A stretch of 64,000 bases of DNA from positions 1-64,000 of IMG/VR virus record IMGVR_UViG_3300027541_000073; one strand, given 5' to 3'. Shown piece by piece: positions 8,312-16,540 of this stretch. A program made the position numbers and the translations under genes. How positions within the stretch are numbered: the first letter of the stretch is position 1; each line of letters starts with the position of its first letter. The DNA is from a virus. The notes below the pieces were generated by a model that was not told the DNA's origin, did not search any database, and saw nothing but the letters and a program-made list of their open reading frames with translations.

Positions 8312-9883
8312 ATGTCAAAAATCAATAGCATAGTTGTAGTCGGAGGTGGTAGCGCCGGTTGGATGACTGCCGCAACTCTTATAAAATTCTTTCCAGAAAA
8401 AACTATCTCTTTAATTGAAAGTGCAGATGTTCCTACTGTAGGGGTGGGCGAAAGCACATTAGGTCAAATTAATGAATGGCTACACATACTTGATATTAAA
8501 GAAGACGATTTTATGAAATACACAGATGCTGGTCTTAAGATGAGCATCAAATTCACAGACTGGGCAGGCAAAGGATCTGGTGGATTTCATTATCCTTTCG
8601 GAGACTCCTGGAATGTGGGAACAGTATTCGGTGTAAACGACTGGTTTATTAAAAAGGCCAAGTATCCTGGAACTCCAAATACAGATTTTGCAGAGTGTTT
8701 CTTTCCCGCTATGCAGTTAGTTAATCAAAATAAAATTATTAAAAATGAAAATGATGAGCTACCTGGTTGGCGCTACGACAGCGATGTGGCTTATCACTTT
8801 GATGCTACTAAGTTTGGTATGTGGCTACGTGAAGAATATTGTAAGCCCCGAGGAGTTCAGCATATTGTAGGCACTATCAAAGAAGATATCGAAACTGATA
8901 GCGCAGGTGTTAAGTGTGTTGAGCTAACTACAGGTGAAAAAATCACAGCAGATTTATACATCGACTGCACAGGTTGGAAAAGTCTACTACTAGGAAAAGC
9001 ACTAGGTGTGCCATTCGAGAGTTATTCAGACATACTACCCAATAACAGCGCATGGGCAACTAGAATGCCTTATACAGACAAAGAAAGTCAGTTGGAACCT
9101 TACACTAACTGTACTGCTATTGAACACGGCTGGGTGTGGAATATTCCCTTATGGTCTAGAATTGGTACTGGTTATGTATTCAGTGATGCTTATGTATCCA
9201 ACGAAGATGCGTTAGAAGAATTTAAACGTTACTTGAAGGAAAATAATCCTGCAGATTTAATCGACACATTAGAATTTAAATTAATTAAAATGCGTGTAGG
9301 TATTCACGAAGAACTCTTCCATAAAAATGTTTGTGCTATTGGACTAAGTGCAGGATTCATAGAACCATTAGAGTCTAATGGCTTGTTCACCGTACACGAA
9401 TTTTTGCATAGATTAGTTAAAACTTTATCTCGCGATGATATAAGTTTAATTGATAAAGTTGGATTTAACGAAGCAAATCGAGGAGACTTCAGAGCGTTTG
9501 CAGAGTTTGTAAGTATGCACTACTTATTAAGCCAACGCAGTGACACTCAATATTGGAGAGATGCTAGAGAGCGTAAATTTAATAATGGAAAAAGAATTCC
9601 AGGTGACTTTTTAGGGTATGGATTTGATAATGCCATCTTTAAAAGAGATGTTCAATCAATGTACGACTCAAGTACAGGTGGCGCACTTTTCATTGCCGCT
9701 GGATTAAATTATTTCCCTATTACAGAATCAGTTATCAAACGATCAGAATTTAAATTTAATAGACGGTTAGATTATGTTAATGATTCATTTGATATTTGGG
9801 AGTCAAATAAAACTTATTGGAAAAAGATTGCAGATGCCGCTCCTACTTTATATCAGTTCTTAAAAGACAAGTATAATGTTTAA
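8312..9883 (+). CDS. Flavin-dependent tryptophan halogenase, copy 4 (canonical motifs)
   Basis: 523 residues, about the size of PrnA (538). It has the most standard motif set of the four: GGGSAG (11-16), GVGEST (44-49), K76 in LKMSIKFTDW, WVWNIP (274-279), and FIEPLESNG with E354 and S355. The FHYPFG segment after the Lys and the YHF.A..F...L stretch match family members that act on tryptophan or indole-like substrates. If only one copy is an active halogenase, this is the best candidate. It follows copy 3 after one base and overlaps the next gene by 8 bp. Confidence 0.9.
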   Translation: MSKINSIVVVGGGSAGWMTAATLIKFFPEKTISLIESADVPTVGVGESTLGQINEWLHILDIKEDDFMKYTDAGLKMSIKFTDWAGKGSGGFHYPFGDSWNVGTVFGVNDWFIKKAKYPGTPNTDFAECFFPAMQLVNQNKIIKNENDELPGWRYDSDVAYHFDATKFGMWLREEYCKPRGVQHIVGTIKEDIETDSAGVKCVELTTGEKITADLYIDCTGWKSLLLGKALGVPFESYSDILPNNSAWATRMPYTDKESQLEPYTNCTAIEHGWVWNIPLWSRIGTGYVFSDAYVSNEDALEEFKRYLKENNPADLIDTLEFKLIKMRVGIHEELFHKNVCAIGLSAGFIEPLESNGLFTVHEFLHRLVKTLSRDDISLIDKVGFNEANRGDFRAFAEFVSMHYLLSQRSDTQYWRDARERKFNNGKRIPGDFLGYGFDNAIFKRDVQSMYDSSTGGALFIAAGLNYFPITESVIKRSEFKFNRRLDYVNDSFDIWESNKTYWKKIADAAPTLYQFLKDKYNV

Positions 9884-10610
9884 AAAGAAACAAGAACCGA
9901 TTATTACATTTACTTGTAGAGAGTGGGCTATAAGGACTCACGCTCCTGTGTTGCCTGCTGGAAACTTTTTGCCTAAAGAATATGAAGAATTGCATCCTGG
10001 AAACATTTGTCCGTTTGATCATTTTAATTCTGCATCGTTGTTAAGTGTAAGATTATGTCCTGCGGTAAACAATTATTTGCAGGCAGGGTATGTTATTCCG
10101 GCATGGTGCGATATTGAAATAAAATTTCAAAACGACCAATATCATGTAAACTACAGTAATTTAAACTATCAACATAGAACACATCCTGAAGAACAGTTTG
10201 GTGAGATGTTTAATAGATTTAAATTTAGAACAGATATTAAAATTGACAATCCGTGGAGTATCTATACAGCACCTGGGTATAGTTTAATGTGGATGCCTAT
10301 GTGGTTTCATAATGCAAATTATCAAGCAGTACCTGCTATTGTAGATTCTGACAGAGTGCCAAATCATAATCCAATTAATATCATGTTGTTCGAACCCAAG
10401 GACACATTAATTAAAATGGGCGATCCGTTAGTTCAAGTTATTCCATTTAAGAAGGAAACTATTACCGCCGTTAGCAGAGAATATAACGAATCTGATGCTA
10501 AAAGAAAAGACTCCTTGTTGGGACTAGGACAGTTAAGCAGATATGGCTGGAGACAATTTATAAAAAATAAAGTTAATTATCTATTAGATAGGAAAGATTT
10601 AGACTTATGA
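9876..10610 (+). CDS. Conserved phage protein of unknown function, right bracket of the halogenases
   Basis: 244 residues. The protein starts with a basic MFKKKQEP, then ITFTCREWA, and has APGYSLMWMP, NIMLFEPKDTLIKMGDPLVQVIPF and a C-terminal basic helix (RYGWRQFIKNKVN). The 'PG.S..W.P ... G.PL..V.PF' core recalls the protein at 3113-3874 and also a family of unknown function (I believe DUF6065-like) seen in phage and bacterial genomes near halogenases, though I cannot verify that here. No catalytic motif is evident. It overlaps halogenase 4 by 8 bp and the next oxygenase by ATGA, so its production is tied to these enzymes. Confidence 0.55.
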   Translation: MFKKKQEPIITFTCREWAIRTHAPVLPAGNFLPKEYEELHPGNICPFDHFNSASLLSVRLCPAVNNYLQAGYVIPAWCDIEIKFQNDQYHVNYSNLNYQHRTHPEEQFGEMFNRFKFRTDIKIDNPWSIYTAPGYSLMWMPMWFHNANYQAVPAIVDSDRVPNHNPINIMLFEPKDTLIKMGDPLVQVIPFKKETITAVSREYNESDAKRKDSLLGLGQLSRYGWRQFIKNKVNYLLDRKDLDL

Positions 10611-11245
10611 TTGGTAGTGCTAAGTCCAAAGAATTTTTTAAATTTCAAGATTCTTTAAAACCTCAGATATCATTCGATGATATTATAGTTATTGACGACG
10701 TGATTAATCACATGTATCAAGATGATCTTGAAAAAACACTATTAAGCGAAATGAGTATTCCTTGGTTTTTATTGGACGACATTACATACTCTAATACTAG
10801 AAAAGTTAAAAAACAAAATCTTGGACTAGTGCATCCTATAGTGCCAACATTTAATGGCATGAGTCCTGTGTATAATTTATTATTACCGCTGTTATATGAA
10901 GCATTGACAAAAATTGATTTTAAATTGTCGAATATAATTCAAGCCAGATCTTTTTTACAATTTCCCACAGAACAAACCAGCATTAATAATCCGCACGTTG
11001 ATGACAACATACCGCACATAGTTTGTCTTTATTATGTCAATGACAGCGATGGCGATACAATAATATATGATCAAACCACAGATATTGTGCCCAATGTTCC
11101 TGGCATTAATGAAGAAGTGTTTACTATCAAACAACGAGTAACTCCCAAAAAAGGACGAGTAGTATTGTTTAACGGAAAACATTATCATAGCAGTAGTACT
11201 CCTACACAAGGAAGACGTTGTATTATAAATTTTGATGTGGAATAA
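10607..11245 (+). CDS. 2OG-Fe(II) oxygenase, tandem paralogue 1
   Basis: 212 residues. The iron site is HVD in NNPHVDDNIPH, followed by VCLYYVNDSDGDT, and the distal half is RVTPKKGRVVLFNGKHYHSS with RRCIINFD, giving the distal His and the 2-oxoglutarate Arg. This is the prolyl-4-hydroxylase-like layout. The gene next to it (11232-11921) has the same blocks (HVD, VCLYY..DSDGGDT, RVTPKKGRV, FNG..YHS), so the two come from a tandem duplication. It is ATGA-coupled to the gene before and overlaps the next by 14 bp. Substrate unknown. Confidence 0.8.
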   Translation: MIGSAKSKEFFKFQDSLKPQISFDDIIVIDDVINHMYQDDLEKTLLSEMSIPWFLLDDITYSNTRKVKKQNLGLVHPIVPTFNGMSPVYNLLLPLLYEALTKIDFKLSNIIQARSFLQFPTEQTSINNPHVDDNIPHIVCLYYVNDSDGDTIIYDQTTDIVPNVPGINEEVFTIKQRVTPKKGRVVLFNGKHYHSSSTPTQGRRCIINFDVE

Positions 11246-11921
11246 AATGATAGATATAAATGAAATTTTAGTATTAGATGATGTTATCTGTCCGCAGTAT
11301 CAGGATATGATAGAAAATTGGTTATTATCTCCGTCTAGTACTTGGCAGTTTTCTCGAGATGTTGCATTAGCAGACAACGTGATTGACAAACTAGATTTAA
11401 AAACTAAACCTGGTTTTGCAAAATCGTTTTATAGTGTAAGAACTGGATCTACTAGTGATTTGTATCCTATGATTTTACCTATGGTGTTTGAATCTTTTCA
11501 TAAGGCAAATCTGCCATTTGATAATGTATTGTTTTCAAGAAGTTTTTTAACATTTCCTGTGCCTGGATGCGGTCCTAACGACTTTGATCATATTCATGTA
11601 GACACTCCTGAAGATCATATGGTGTGTTTATATTATGCCAGCGACAGCGATGGCGGCGATACTGTATTTTTTGATAAAACAGTAAAGGATATTTTAGAAA
11701 CGCAGGAAATAAAGGCCCAATTAGAGGGCAAAGATCTAACATTTTATGATCAAACTATTCTGGAATTGATCGATAGTCAAGTTGATAAGACTAATTTTAG
11801 TGTTATTAAAAGAGTAACTCCAAAAAAGGGAAGGGTAGCAATATTCAACGGTGCAAGGTATCATAGTGCGGCTAGATGCAATAGCGGTCACCGTTTAGTT
11901 GTTAATACGTGTGTAAGATGA
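11232..11921 (+). CDS. 2OG-Fe(II) oxygenase, tandem paralogue 2
   Basis: 229 residues. HIHVDTPEDHMVCLYYASDSDGGDTVFFD holds the HxD motif (described by its key residues H-V-D), and VTPKKGRVAIFNGARYHSA with HRLVVN gives the distal His and Arg. It has an insertion of about 25 residues between the halves relative to the neighbouring paralogue. The start overlaps the previous gene by 14 bp and the end overlaps the next by 13 bp. Probable cytoplasmic dioxygenase of unknown target. Confidence 0.8.
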   Translation: MMWNKMIDINEILVLDDVICPQYQDMIENWLLSPSSTWQFSRDVALADNVIDKLDLKTKPGFAKSFYSVRTGSTSDLYPMILPMVFESFHKANLPFDNVLFSRSFLTFPVPGCGPNDFDHIHVDTPEDHMVCLYYASDSDGGDTVFFDKTVKDILETQEIKAQLEGKDLTFYDQTILELIDSQVDKTNFSVIKRVTPKKGRVAIFNGARYHSAARCNSGHRLVVNTCVR

Positions 11922-12493
11922 TAATATCAGTTGGTGCTATTCCTGTAGGAATATTTGAATGGAAAGAATTTACCGATCACAAAGATGCGATTGTTGATCT
12001 ATGCCTTAGAGAAGAAAAACCTAATGTCATAGAATCTAATATTGCACCTAAGGTTAAAACAAACTTATGGGAATCTAATTTTAGTTTCTTACAGCAACAT
12101 TCAGAGTTAAAAGCTCTTGATACTTGGTTAAACAGTACTACTAGAGACTTTGTTAATGCTGTAAACAAATCGGATTATCATATAGCAATTACAGAAAGTT
12201 GGGCACACGTTACTCGTCCATTGGGTCAGCATGAACCACATAGACACCCAGACTCTACCTGGAGTGGTATATTTTATATAGATGCCGATGAGCCGCAGAG
12301 CGGAAATAATATATGGTTTAATATGTTTAAGTTGCCCGAACGTCCCGGGCTAGAATTTTTTGATGAAAATTTCTCTGCAGAATTTATTCCTGGACGCTTA
12401 ATAATATTCCCAAGTATAATGTTGCATTATGCAAAACCATACTTGGGAAAAGATAGAAGAATATTAATTGCGTTTAATAGTGTCTGTGTTTAA
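11909..12493 (+). CDS. Putative 2OG-Fe(II) oxygenase (TIGR02466-like), last gene of the enzyme operon
   Basis: 194 residues. ESWAHVTRPLGQHEPHRHPDS followed by WSGIFYID is the classic first half ('H.H....G.YY.') and RLIIFPSIMLHYAKPY with RRILIAFNSV the second half, with distal His and Arg. The LFP-like opening reads VGAIPVGIFEW. It is the eighth oxygenase-like gene in the window. Its TAA stop overlaps the stop of the convergent gene at 12490 by the four bases TTAA, so the plus-strand operon and the minus-strand fiber operon meet without any gap or visible terminator. Confidence 0.75.
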   Translation: MCKMIISVGAIPVGIFEWKEFTDHKDAIVDLCLREEKPNVIESNIAPKVKTNLWESNFSFLQQHSELKALDTWLNSTTRDFVNAVNKSDYHIAITESWAHVTRPLGQHEPHRHPDSTWSGIFYIDADEPQSGNNIWFNMFKLPERPGLEFFDENFSAEFIPGRLIIFPSIMLHYAKPYLGKDRRILIAFNSVCV

Positions 12494-13131
12494 TTCACAG
12501 ATACTGTAACAATGCTACCTGTATTATCTACTTCAGATACTGTAACAGCACAATTATAATCATTACCTGACAATGTAATTACATCGTTGGCTTTGTATCC
12601 TGTGCCGCCAGTTGTAGCAATAACCTGATACACATCGCCTGCTTTTCTTACTTTAAACTTAGCACCAGATCCTTTGCCACCTGTTCCGCTAACTTCTGAA
12701 AATAACTGAACAAACTGTCCATCAGATGTATACCATTGTGTAGTTGTAGAAGCAATAGGGTTTGCTGGATCGTAGGCTACAGGCTTAGGAATTGATTCTT
12801 TTACGGCTAGTATAGATTGGAACCAAGCACCGTCTGCTGAAATACCACCAGTATCTCTAATTTCTTTCCATAACATATCCATTTGATCGCCTGCTGGAGG
12901 GTATGCACGTTGACGTTGCATAGTAAATGGCTCTACAGGATTTCCAAATTCGTCTTTAGATGCCGCATGTGGGTCTTCAAATGTTAACTCTTCTGGATCA
13001 TACAGGTAGTATGTGTCAGCATCATCGGGACAATCTACCCAATACAATGCTGAGTGTACTTCAAATTCTTCTCCGATGTTAACAATCTGAATTACTCTAG
13101 AGTTGTTGCTATCAATTAGTGCTCGTTTCAT
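12490..13131 (-). CDS. Fiber-region protein with YPP..DQ.D.LW motif
   Basis: 213 residues. The middle contains RQRAYPPAGDQMDMLWKEI, a motif common in phage tail-fiber assembly and attachment proteins, though its exact role is unclear. The C-terminal 80 residues (Gly/Thr/Val-rich, GSGAKFKVRKAG...GGTGYKANDVITL) look like the short beta repeat also found in the large fibers at 17522-29029, suggesting a virion surface domain. ATG 13131 is preceded by AAGGATTATT, a fair Shine-Dalgarno. It is the last gene of the fiber operon and overlaps the convergent enzyme operon by 4 bp. Could be a fiber tip component or chaperone; not resolved. Confidence 0.6.
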   Translation of the reverse strand: MKRALIDSNNSRVIQIVNIGEEFEVHSALYWVDCPDDADTYYLYDPEELTFEDPHAASKDEFGNPVEPFTMQRQRAYPPAGDQMDMLWKEIRDTGGISADGAWFQSILAVKESIPKPVAYDPANPIASTTTQWYTSDGQFVQLFSEVSGTGGKGSGAKFKVRKAGDVYQVIATTGGTGYKANDVITLSGNDYNCAVTVSEVDNTGSIVTVSVN

Positions 13132-13139
13132 AATAATCC

Positions 13140-14096
13140 TTATCTATATTCATAAACTATACAAATTCCAGACTGGCCGCTTCTGCCACCTTGTCCGTTA
13201 TGGTTCGGTGCAATGGCTACTCCGCCTGTACCTGGTGCTGCCGTACTACTTGAAGTACTCCAGTCAGGTCTATCGCCTTGCAAACAACCACCAAAATATG
13301 TTCCGCCACCAATTCCGCCCGAAGCGTTTGATGTGGAATATTGGTCCATATTATTATGACTGCCTCCCATACCTCCATAGGTATTTATACTACCGCCATA
13401 ACCTATTCCACCATGTCCACCGCTGTGCTGTGTATTTCTATTTGCGCCGTAACCGCCGCCTGCTGATAGATAAGCACCAAAACTAGTTGTACCACCATCA
13501 GGACTAAATCCAAAATATGCTCCGCCGGACCCGCCACCGCCGATAGTAACTGTTACTGTTGTTATACTCGTAGCGGTAATAATACCTTCGCTAAAGCCAC
13601 CTCCACCTCCACACTCTGAATATGCACGGGCTCCACCGCCCCCACCACATAACAGAACGTGTAATGTTTGTACTTCTGGCCCACTCTTAGTATAAGTGTA
13701 TGTACCTGATCCTGAATAAACATAAACACCAACCAATCTATCTTTTAATCTGTTATCGGTCATATACTTGGCGCCGGCTTCGCTAACTAACACTGAGTTA
13801 GACGTGCCGTCCCATGCGCCTGTACTTTGTGTTACTGCTGTACCACCTAGTGTTAACTGGCTACCAGTAACTGCTGATGAAGAATAAGTGCTGACGGTAA
13901 CTGTACCGCCTGAAATACTTACTGCATTACTTTCTTGTTGTGCAACATTACCAATAATTTTAACTGGGTTATTAGAGGCATTACCTGCCCAAGCACGTTG
14001 ATCAGCAATATTAAATGCTGGTTCTCCAGGTTGTAATGTTCCTGATCCTGGTACACTACTAGAAGTTACACTATTTTTAAATTTAATTGTTGGCAT
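13140..14096 (-). CDS. Gly-rich adhesin-like fiber protein, copy 1
   Basis: 318 residues. The N-terminal 45 residues (PTIKFKNSV..SVPG..LQPGEPAFNIAD...GNASNNPVKIIG) form the short phage-fiber attachment module. The C-terminal half is dominated by Gly runs (CGGGGGARAY, GGGGSGGAYFG, GGHGGIGYGG) and ends in VYEYR. Glycine-rich host-recognition domains of this kind are known from T2/S16-type gp38 adhesins, which fold as packed polyglycine-II helices; whether this one does is inference. It is paralogous to the next two genes, with conserved ends and variable loops. It probably sits at a fiber tip and contacts the host surface. Confidence 0.7.
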   Translation of the reverse strand: MPTIKFKNSVTSSSVPGSGTLQPGEPAFNIADQRAWAGNASNNPVKIIGNVAQQESNAVSISGGTVTVSTYSSSAVTGSQLTLGGTAVTQSTGAWDGTSNSVLVSEAGAKYMTDNRLKDRLVGVYVYSGSGTYTYTKSGPEVQTLHVLLCGGGGGARAYSECGGGGGFSEGIITATSITTVTVTIGGGGSGGAYFGFSPDGGTTSFGAYLSAGGGYGANRNTQHSGGHGGIGYGGSINTYGGMGGSHNNMDQYSTSNASGGIGGGTYFGGCLQGDRPDWSTSSSTAAPGTGGVAIAPNHNGQGGRSGQSGICIVYEYR

Positions 14097-14097
14097 A

Positions 14098-15579
14098 TTA
14101 TCTGTACTCGTAAACTAAACAAATTCCGGCATATCCGTCTGAGCCGTTGTGGTTACCTGCGCCACCAGGTCCGCCACCTCCAGGTGCTGCCACAGGGTTA
14201 AAACTGTTGCCTCCGTGACGCCCTGCTCCGCCACCTCCAAAGAACGTTGCGCCACCTTCGCCGCTCATACCGCCTTGTTGGTTATTATAGCCCGGTGCGT
14301 GTCCGCCGCCGCCGCCTCCGTATGTATTAATTTGACCGCCTGAACCGATGCCGCCGTGGCCACCGCAGTGGCTCTTATTTTGATTAGCACCGTAGCCTCC
14401 AGATGCACTTACATAACTACCAAAACTAGTTGTGCCACCCTGTCCACTGAATCCAAAGTAATAACCGCCACCAGATCCGCCGCCTACTGTGATAGAAACA
14501 CTGGAAATATTTGTAGCGTCAATCCAACGCTCGGCATATCCGCCACCACCACCACTTTCGTGATAGCCACGGCCGCCGCCGCCACCGCCTACACAGATAA
14601 CACGTAAGCGTTGTACATCGGATCCGCTCTTAGTATAGGTACTGTTTCCAGTATAACTGTATAAGTTCTTTAATGTACCGTTGTACTGGTCAGCATATCC
14701 TTTGACAGCCGCTTCTGTTGGTAGCGTAGAGTTACTGTTTCCGCTGAGAGAAGTACTTGTAGTTACTCCAGTTACCTGAGAGTTTCCGCCTCTGATCCAT
14801 ACTTTAACGTGACTAATGTAAAATGCTTCGTCACTTTGTGCTTGATCCAATCCTGTATACATCTTAGCAATGATTGTAGATGTAGTATGTCCAAACCATC
14901 CTGTGGTAACTTTTGAATAACCGTTAAATCTTGCAGAGTTTTCTGATTGATTACCACCCCAGGGTAAGTAAGAATACCAACGACCACCGAACCATGTATG
15001 TTCAGTGCTATTATATGTGGCCACATTATATGGCGCAGTTGAATATTGTTTATTCCAAGATGCCATTGTAACATCTGCGCCTGAAGAGTTTTGTAAATAA
15101 ATTACGTTTTGTTCAGCGTCCCATGAGTCTACTTGATGAATCAAACATTCAAATTTAATTTCTGTATGAGTCGGTACACCTGTTAGTGTCAACTGATAAG
15201 TTCTTGCACTACCGCCCCAGCCGTGTACTGTTACGTTTCCTAGTCCAGCACAGTCTGTCATGTTATATGTTTCTGTGTAGTTCCAGTTTCCTGTATAGGC
15301 ACTAGCGTTACCGCCTTCATCGTAGTACAAACGTTCGCCAGCATTAAGAGTTAATGATGTTAAGTTTACACTAGTAGCAGTTGTAGTTACACCGGACATC
15401 GTACCCCCGGTGATTGCCACGCTGTTACTTTCCATAGCACCTGCAGATCCAATAATTTTTACTGGAGTGTTTGATGCATTACCAATCCACATTTGGTTGG
15501 CGCTGGTATTATATGCTACCTCGCCTTGTACCAATGAAGATGGTGTTGTTGTTCCACGTTTTACTTTAATTACTGGCAT
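14098..15579 (-). CDS. Gly-rich adhesin-like fiber protein, copy 2 (with extra beta domain)
   Basis: 493 residues, the longest of the three. The same N-terminal module (PVIKVKRGTTTPSSLVQGEVAYN...GNASNTPVKIIG) and C-terminal Gly-rich tip (RVICVGGGGGGRGY.ESGGGGG, GSGGGYYFGFSGQGG, ending VYEYR) are present. Between them lies an insert of about 170 residues (about 80-260) with a jelly-roll-like look (WNYTETYNMTDC, VHGWGGSARTYQLTLTGVPTHTEI, DSWDAEQN), possibly an extra sugar-binding domain. It lies one base downstream of copy 1's start and shares near-identical DNA stretches with copy 3. Confidence 0.7.
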   Translation of the reverse strand: MPVIKVKRGTTTPSSLVQGEVAYNTSANQMWIGNASNTPVKIIGSAGAMESNSVAITGGTMSGVTTTATSVNLTSLTLNAGERLYYDEGGNASAYTGNWNYTETYNMTDCAGLGNVTVHGWGGSARTYQLTLTGVPTHTEIKFECLIHQVDSWDAEQNVIYLQNSSGADVTMASWNKQYSTAPYNVATYNSTEHTWFGGRWYSYLPWGGNQSENSARFNGYSKVTTGWFGHTTSTIIAKMYTGLDQAQSDEAFYISHVKVWIRGGNSQVTGVTTSTSLSGNSNSTLPTEAAVKGYADQYNGTLKNLYSYTGNSTYTKSGSDVQRLRVICVGGGGGGRGYHESGGGGGYAERWIDATNISSVSITVGGGSGGGYYFGFSGQGGTTSFGSYVSASGGYGANQNKSHCGGHGGIGSGGQINTYGGGGGGHAPGYNNQQGGMSGEGGATFFGGGGAGRHGGNSFNPVAAPGGGGPGGAGNHNGSDGYAGICLVYEYR

Positions 15580-15585
15580 TCTATT

Positions 15586-16527
15586 TTACCTATATTCATA
15601 TACTACACAAATTCCATAGGTCCCGTCGTAGCCTGCTGACCACGTACCTTGACCGTAACTGTTATGTCCTGCGCCACCTGTTCCAGGTGCGCCAAGGTTT
15701 TGAGCCCATCTTTCGCTATAGTGATGTCCTGAATTAGCGCCACCAAAGAAACTTTGTCCACCGTGTCCTGGATTGTGATACGATGCGCTGTGACAATTTT
15801 TGTGTCCTGAGCCACCGCCACCGTGAATGTTCATGTTACCGCCAGAGCCAACACCGCCGTGGCCTCCACTGTGTTGATAGTTTTGATTAGCACCATAACC
15901 ACCGGTAGCAGAACAATATCCGCCAAAACTAGTTGTGCCACCCTGTCCACTAAAACCAAAATATTGGCCACCGCCTGATCCACCGCCTACTGTAACTGCT
16001 ACAGTTGATATACCAGTAGCGTCTAAAATTAATTCAGACATGCCACCACTGCCGCCACTTTCACCGTAGCCACGTCCACCACCGCCTGCGCCAATACAAA
16101 TTACACGAATTCTTTGTACATCTGATCCGCTTTTAGTATAAGTTCCATTAGATGTCCAGGTATAAATGTTCTTTAAAGAACCTTTTTTACTAGACACATA
16201 AGAAGTAACTGCGTTTTGTGTAGGAATTAACGAGTTACTAGTACCTAAACTAGTACTGGTACTAACTCCTGTAGCAGTTTGTCCGCCGTTAAGTTGTAAG
16301 TTTGATGTAGTCAGTGTACCACTAGACTGTGTAGTTCCTGTAATTGTTCCGCCAGTAATGCTTACGCTGTTAGATTCTTGATTACCAAACGAGCCAATAA
16401 TTTTTCTAACACCAGCATTACCGATATACATTTTAGCATCAGTAGTATTGACAGCAACTTCGCCATCGGCTAAGGAGCCTGGTACAGAACTTGCTGTGGT
16501 GCTAGATTTAAATTTTATCTTTGGCAT
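15586..16527 (-). CDS. Gly-rich adhesin-like fiber protein, copy 3
   Basis: 313 residues. N-terminal PKIKFKSSTTASSVPGSLADGEVAVN...IGNAGVRKIIG matches copies 1 and 2, and the tip reads RIRVICIGAGGGGRGYGESGG, VGGGSGGGQYFGFSGQGG, HSGGHGGVGSGGNMN and ends VYEYR. Loop positions between the Gly runs are rich in His, Asn and Ser and differ from the other copies (HKNCHSASYHN, HHYSERW). This is the pattern expected when recombination or selection varies a host-binding surface over a fixed Gly scaffold. Starts with ATG 16527 after a TAAGGT-type ribosome site. Confidence 0.7.
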   Translation of the reverse strand: MPKIKFKSSTTASSVPGSLADGEVAVNTTDAKMYIGNAGVRKIIGSFGNQESNSVSITGGTITGTTQSSGTLTTSNLQLNGGQTATGVSTSTSLGTSNSLIPTQNAVTSYVSSKKGSLKNIYTWTSNGTYTKSGSDVQRIRVICIGAGGGGRGYGESGGSGGMSELILDATGISTVAVTVGGGSGGGQYFGFSGQGGTTSFGGYCSATGGYGANQNYQHSGGHGGVGSGGNMNIHGGGGSGHKNCHSASYHNPGHGGQSFFGGANSGHHYSERWAQNLGAPGTGGAGHNSYGQGTWSAGYDGTYGICVVYEYR

Positions 16528-16540
16528 TTAATTTACCTTA

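Noticed and set aside
13103-13486. Plus-strand open frame opposite the Gly-rich adhesin
   Set aside because: It is antisense to a clear gene, and its Arg/His/Tyr-rich composition is the mirror of the Gly-rich coding strand; similar antisense frames elsewhere (51795-52028, 63109-63417, 63763-63966) were dropped for the same reason.
13140-16527. Diversity-generating retroelement target at the variable adhesins
   Set aside because: No reverse transcriptase and no template repeat were seen in the window; variability looks scattered between paralogues rather than adenine-directed at one end.
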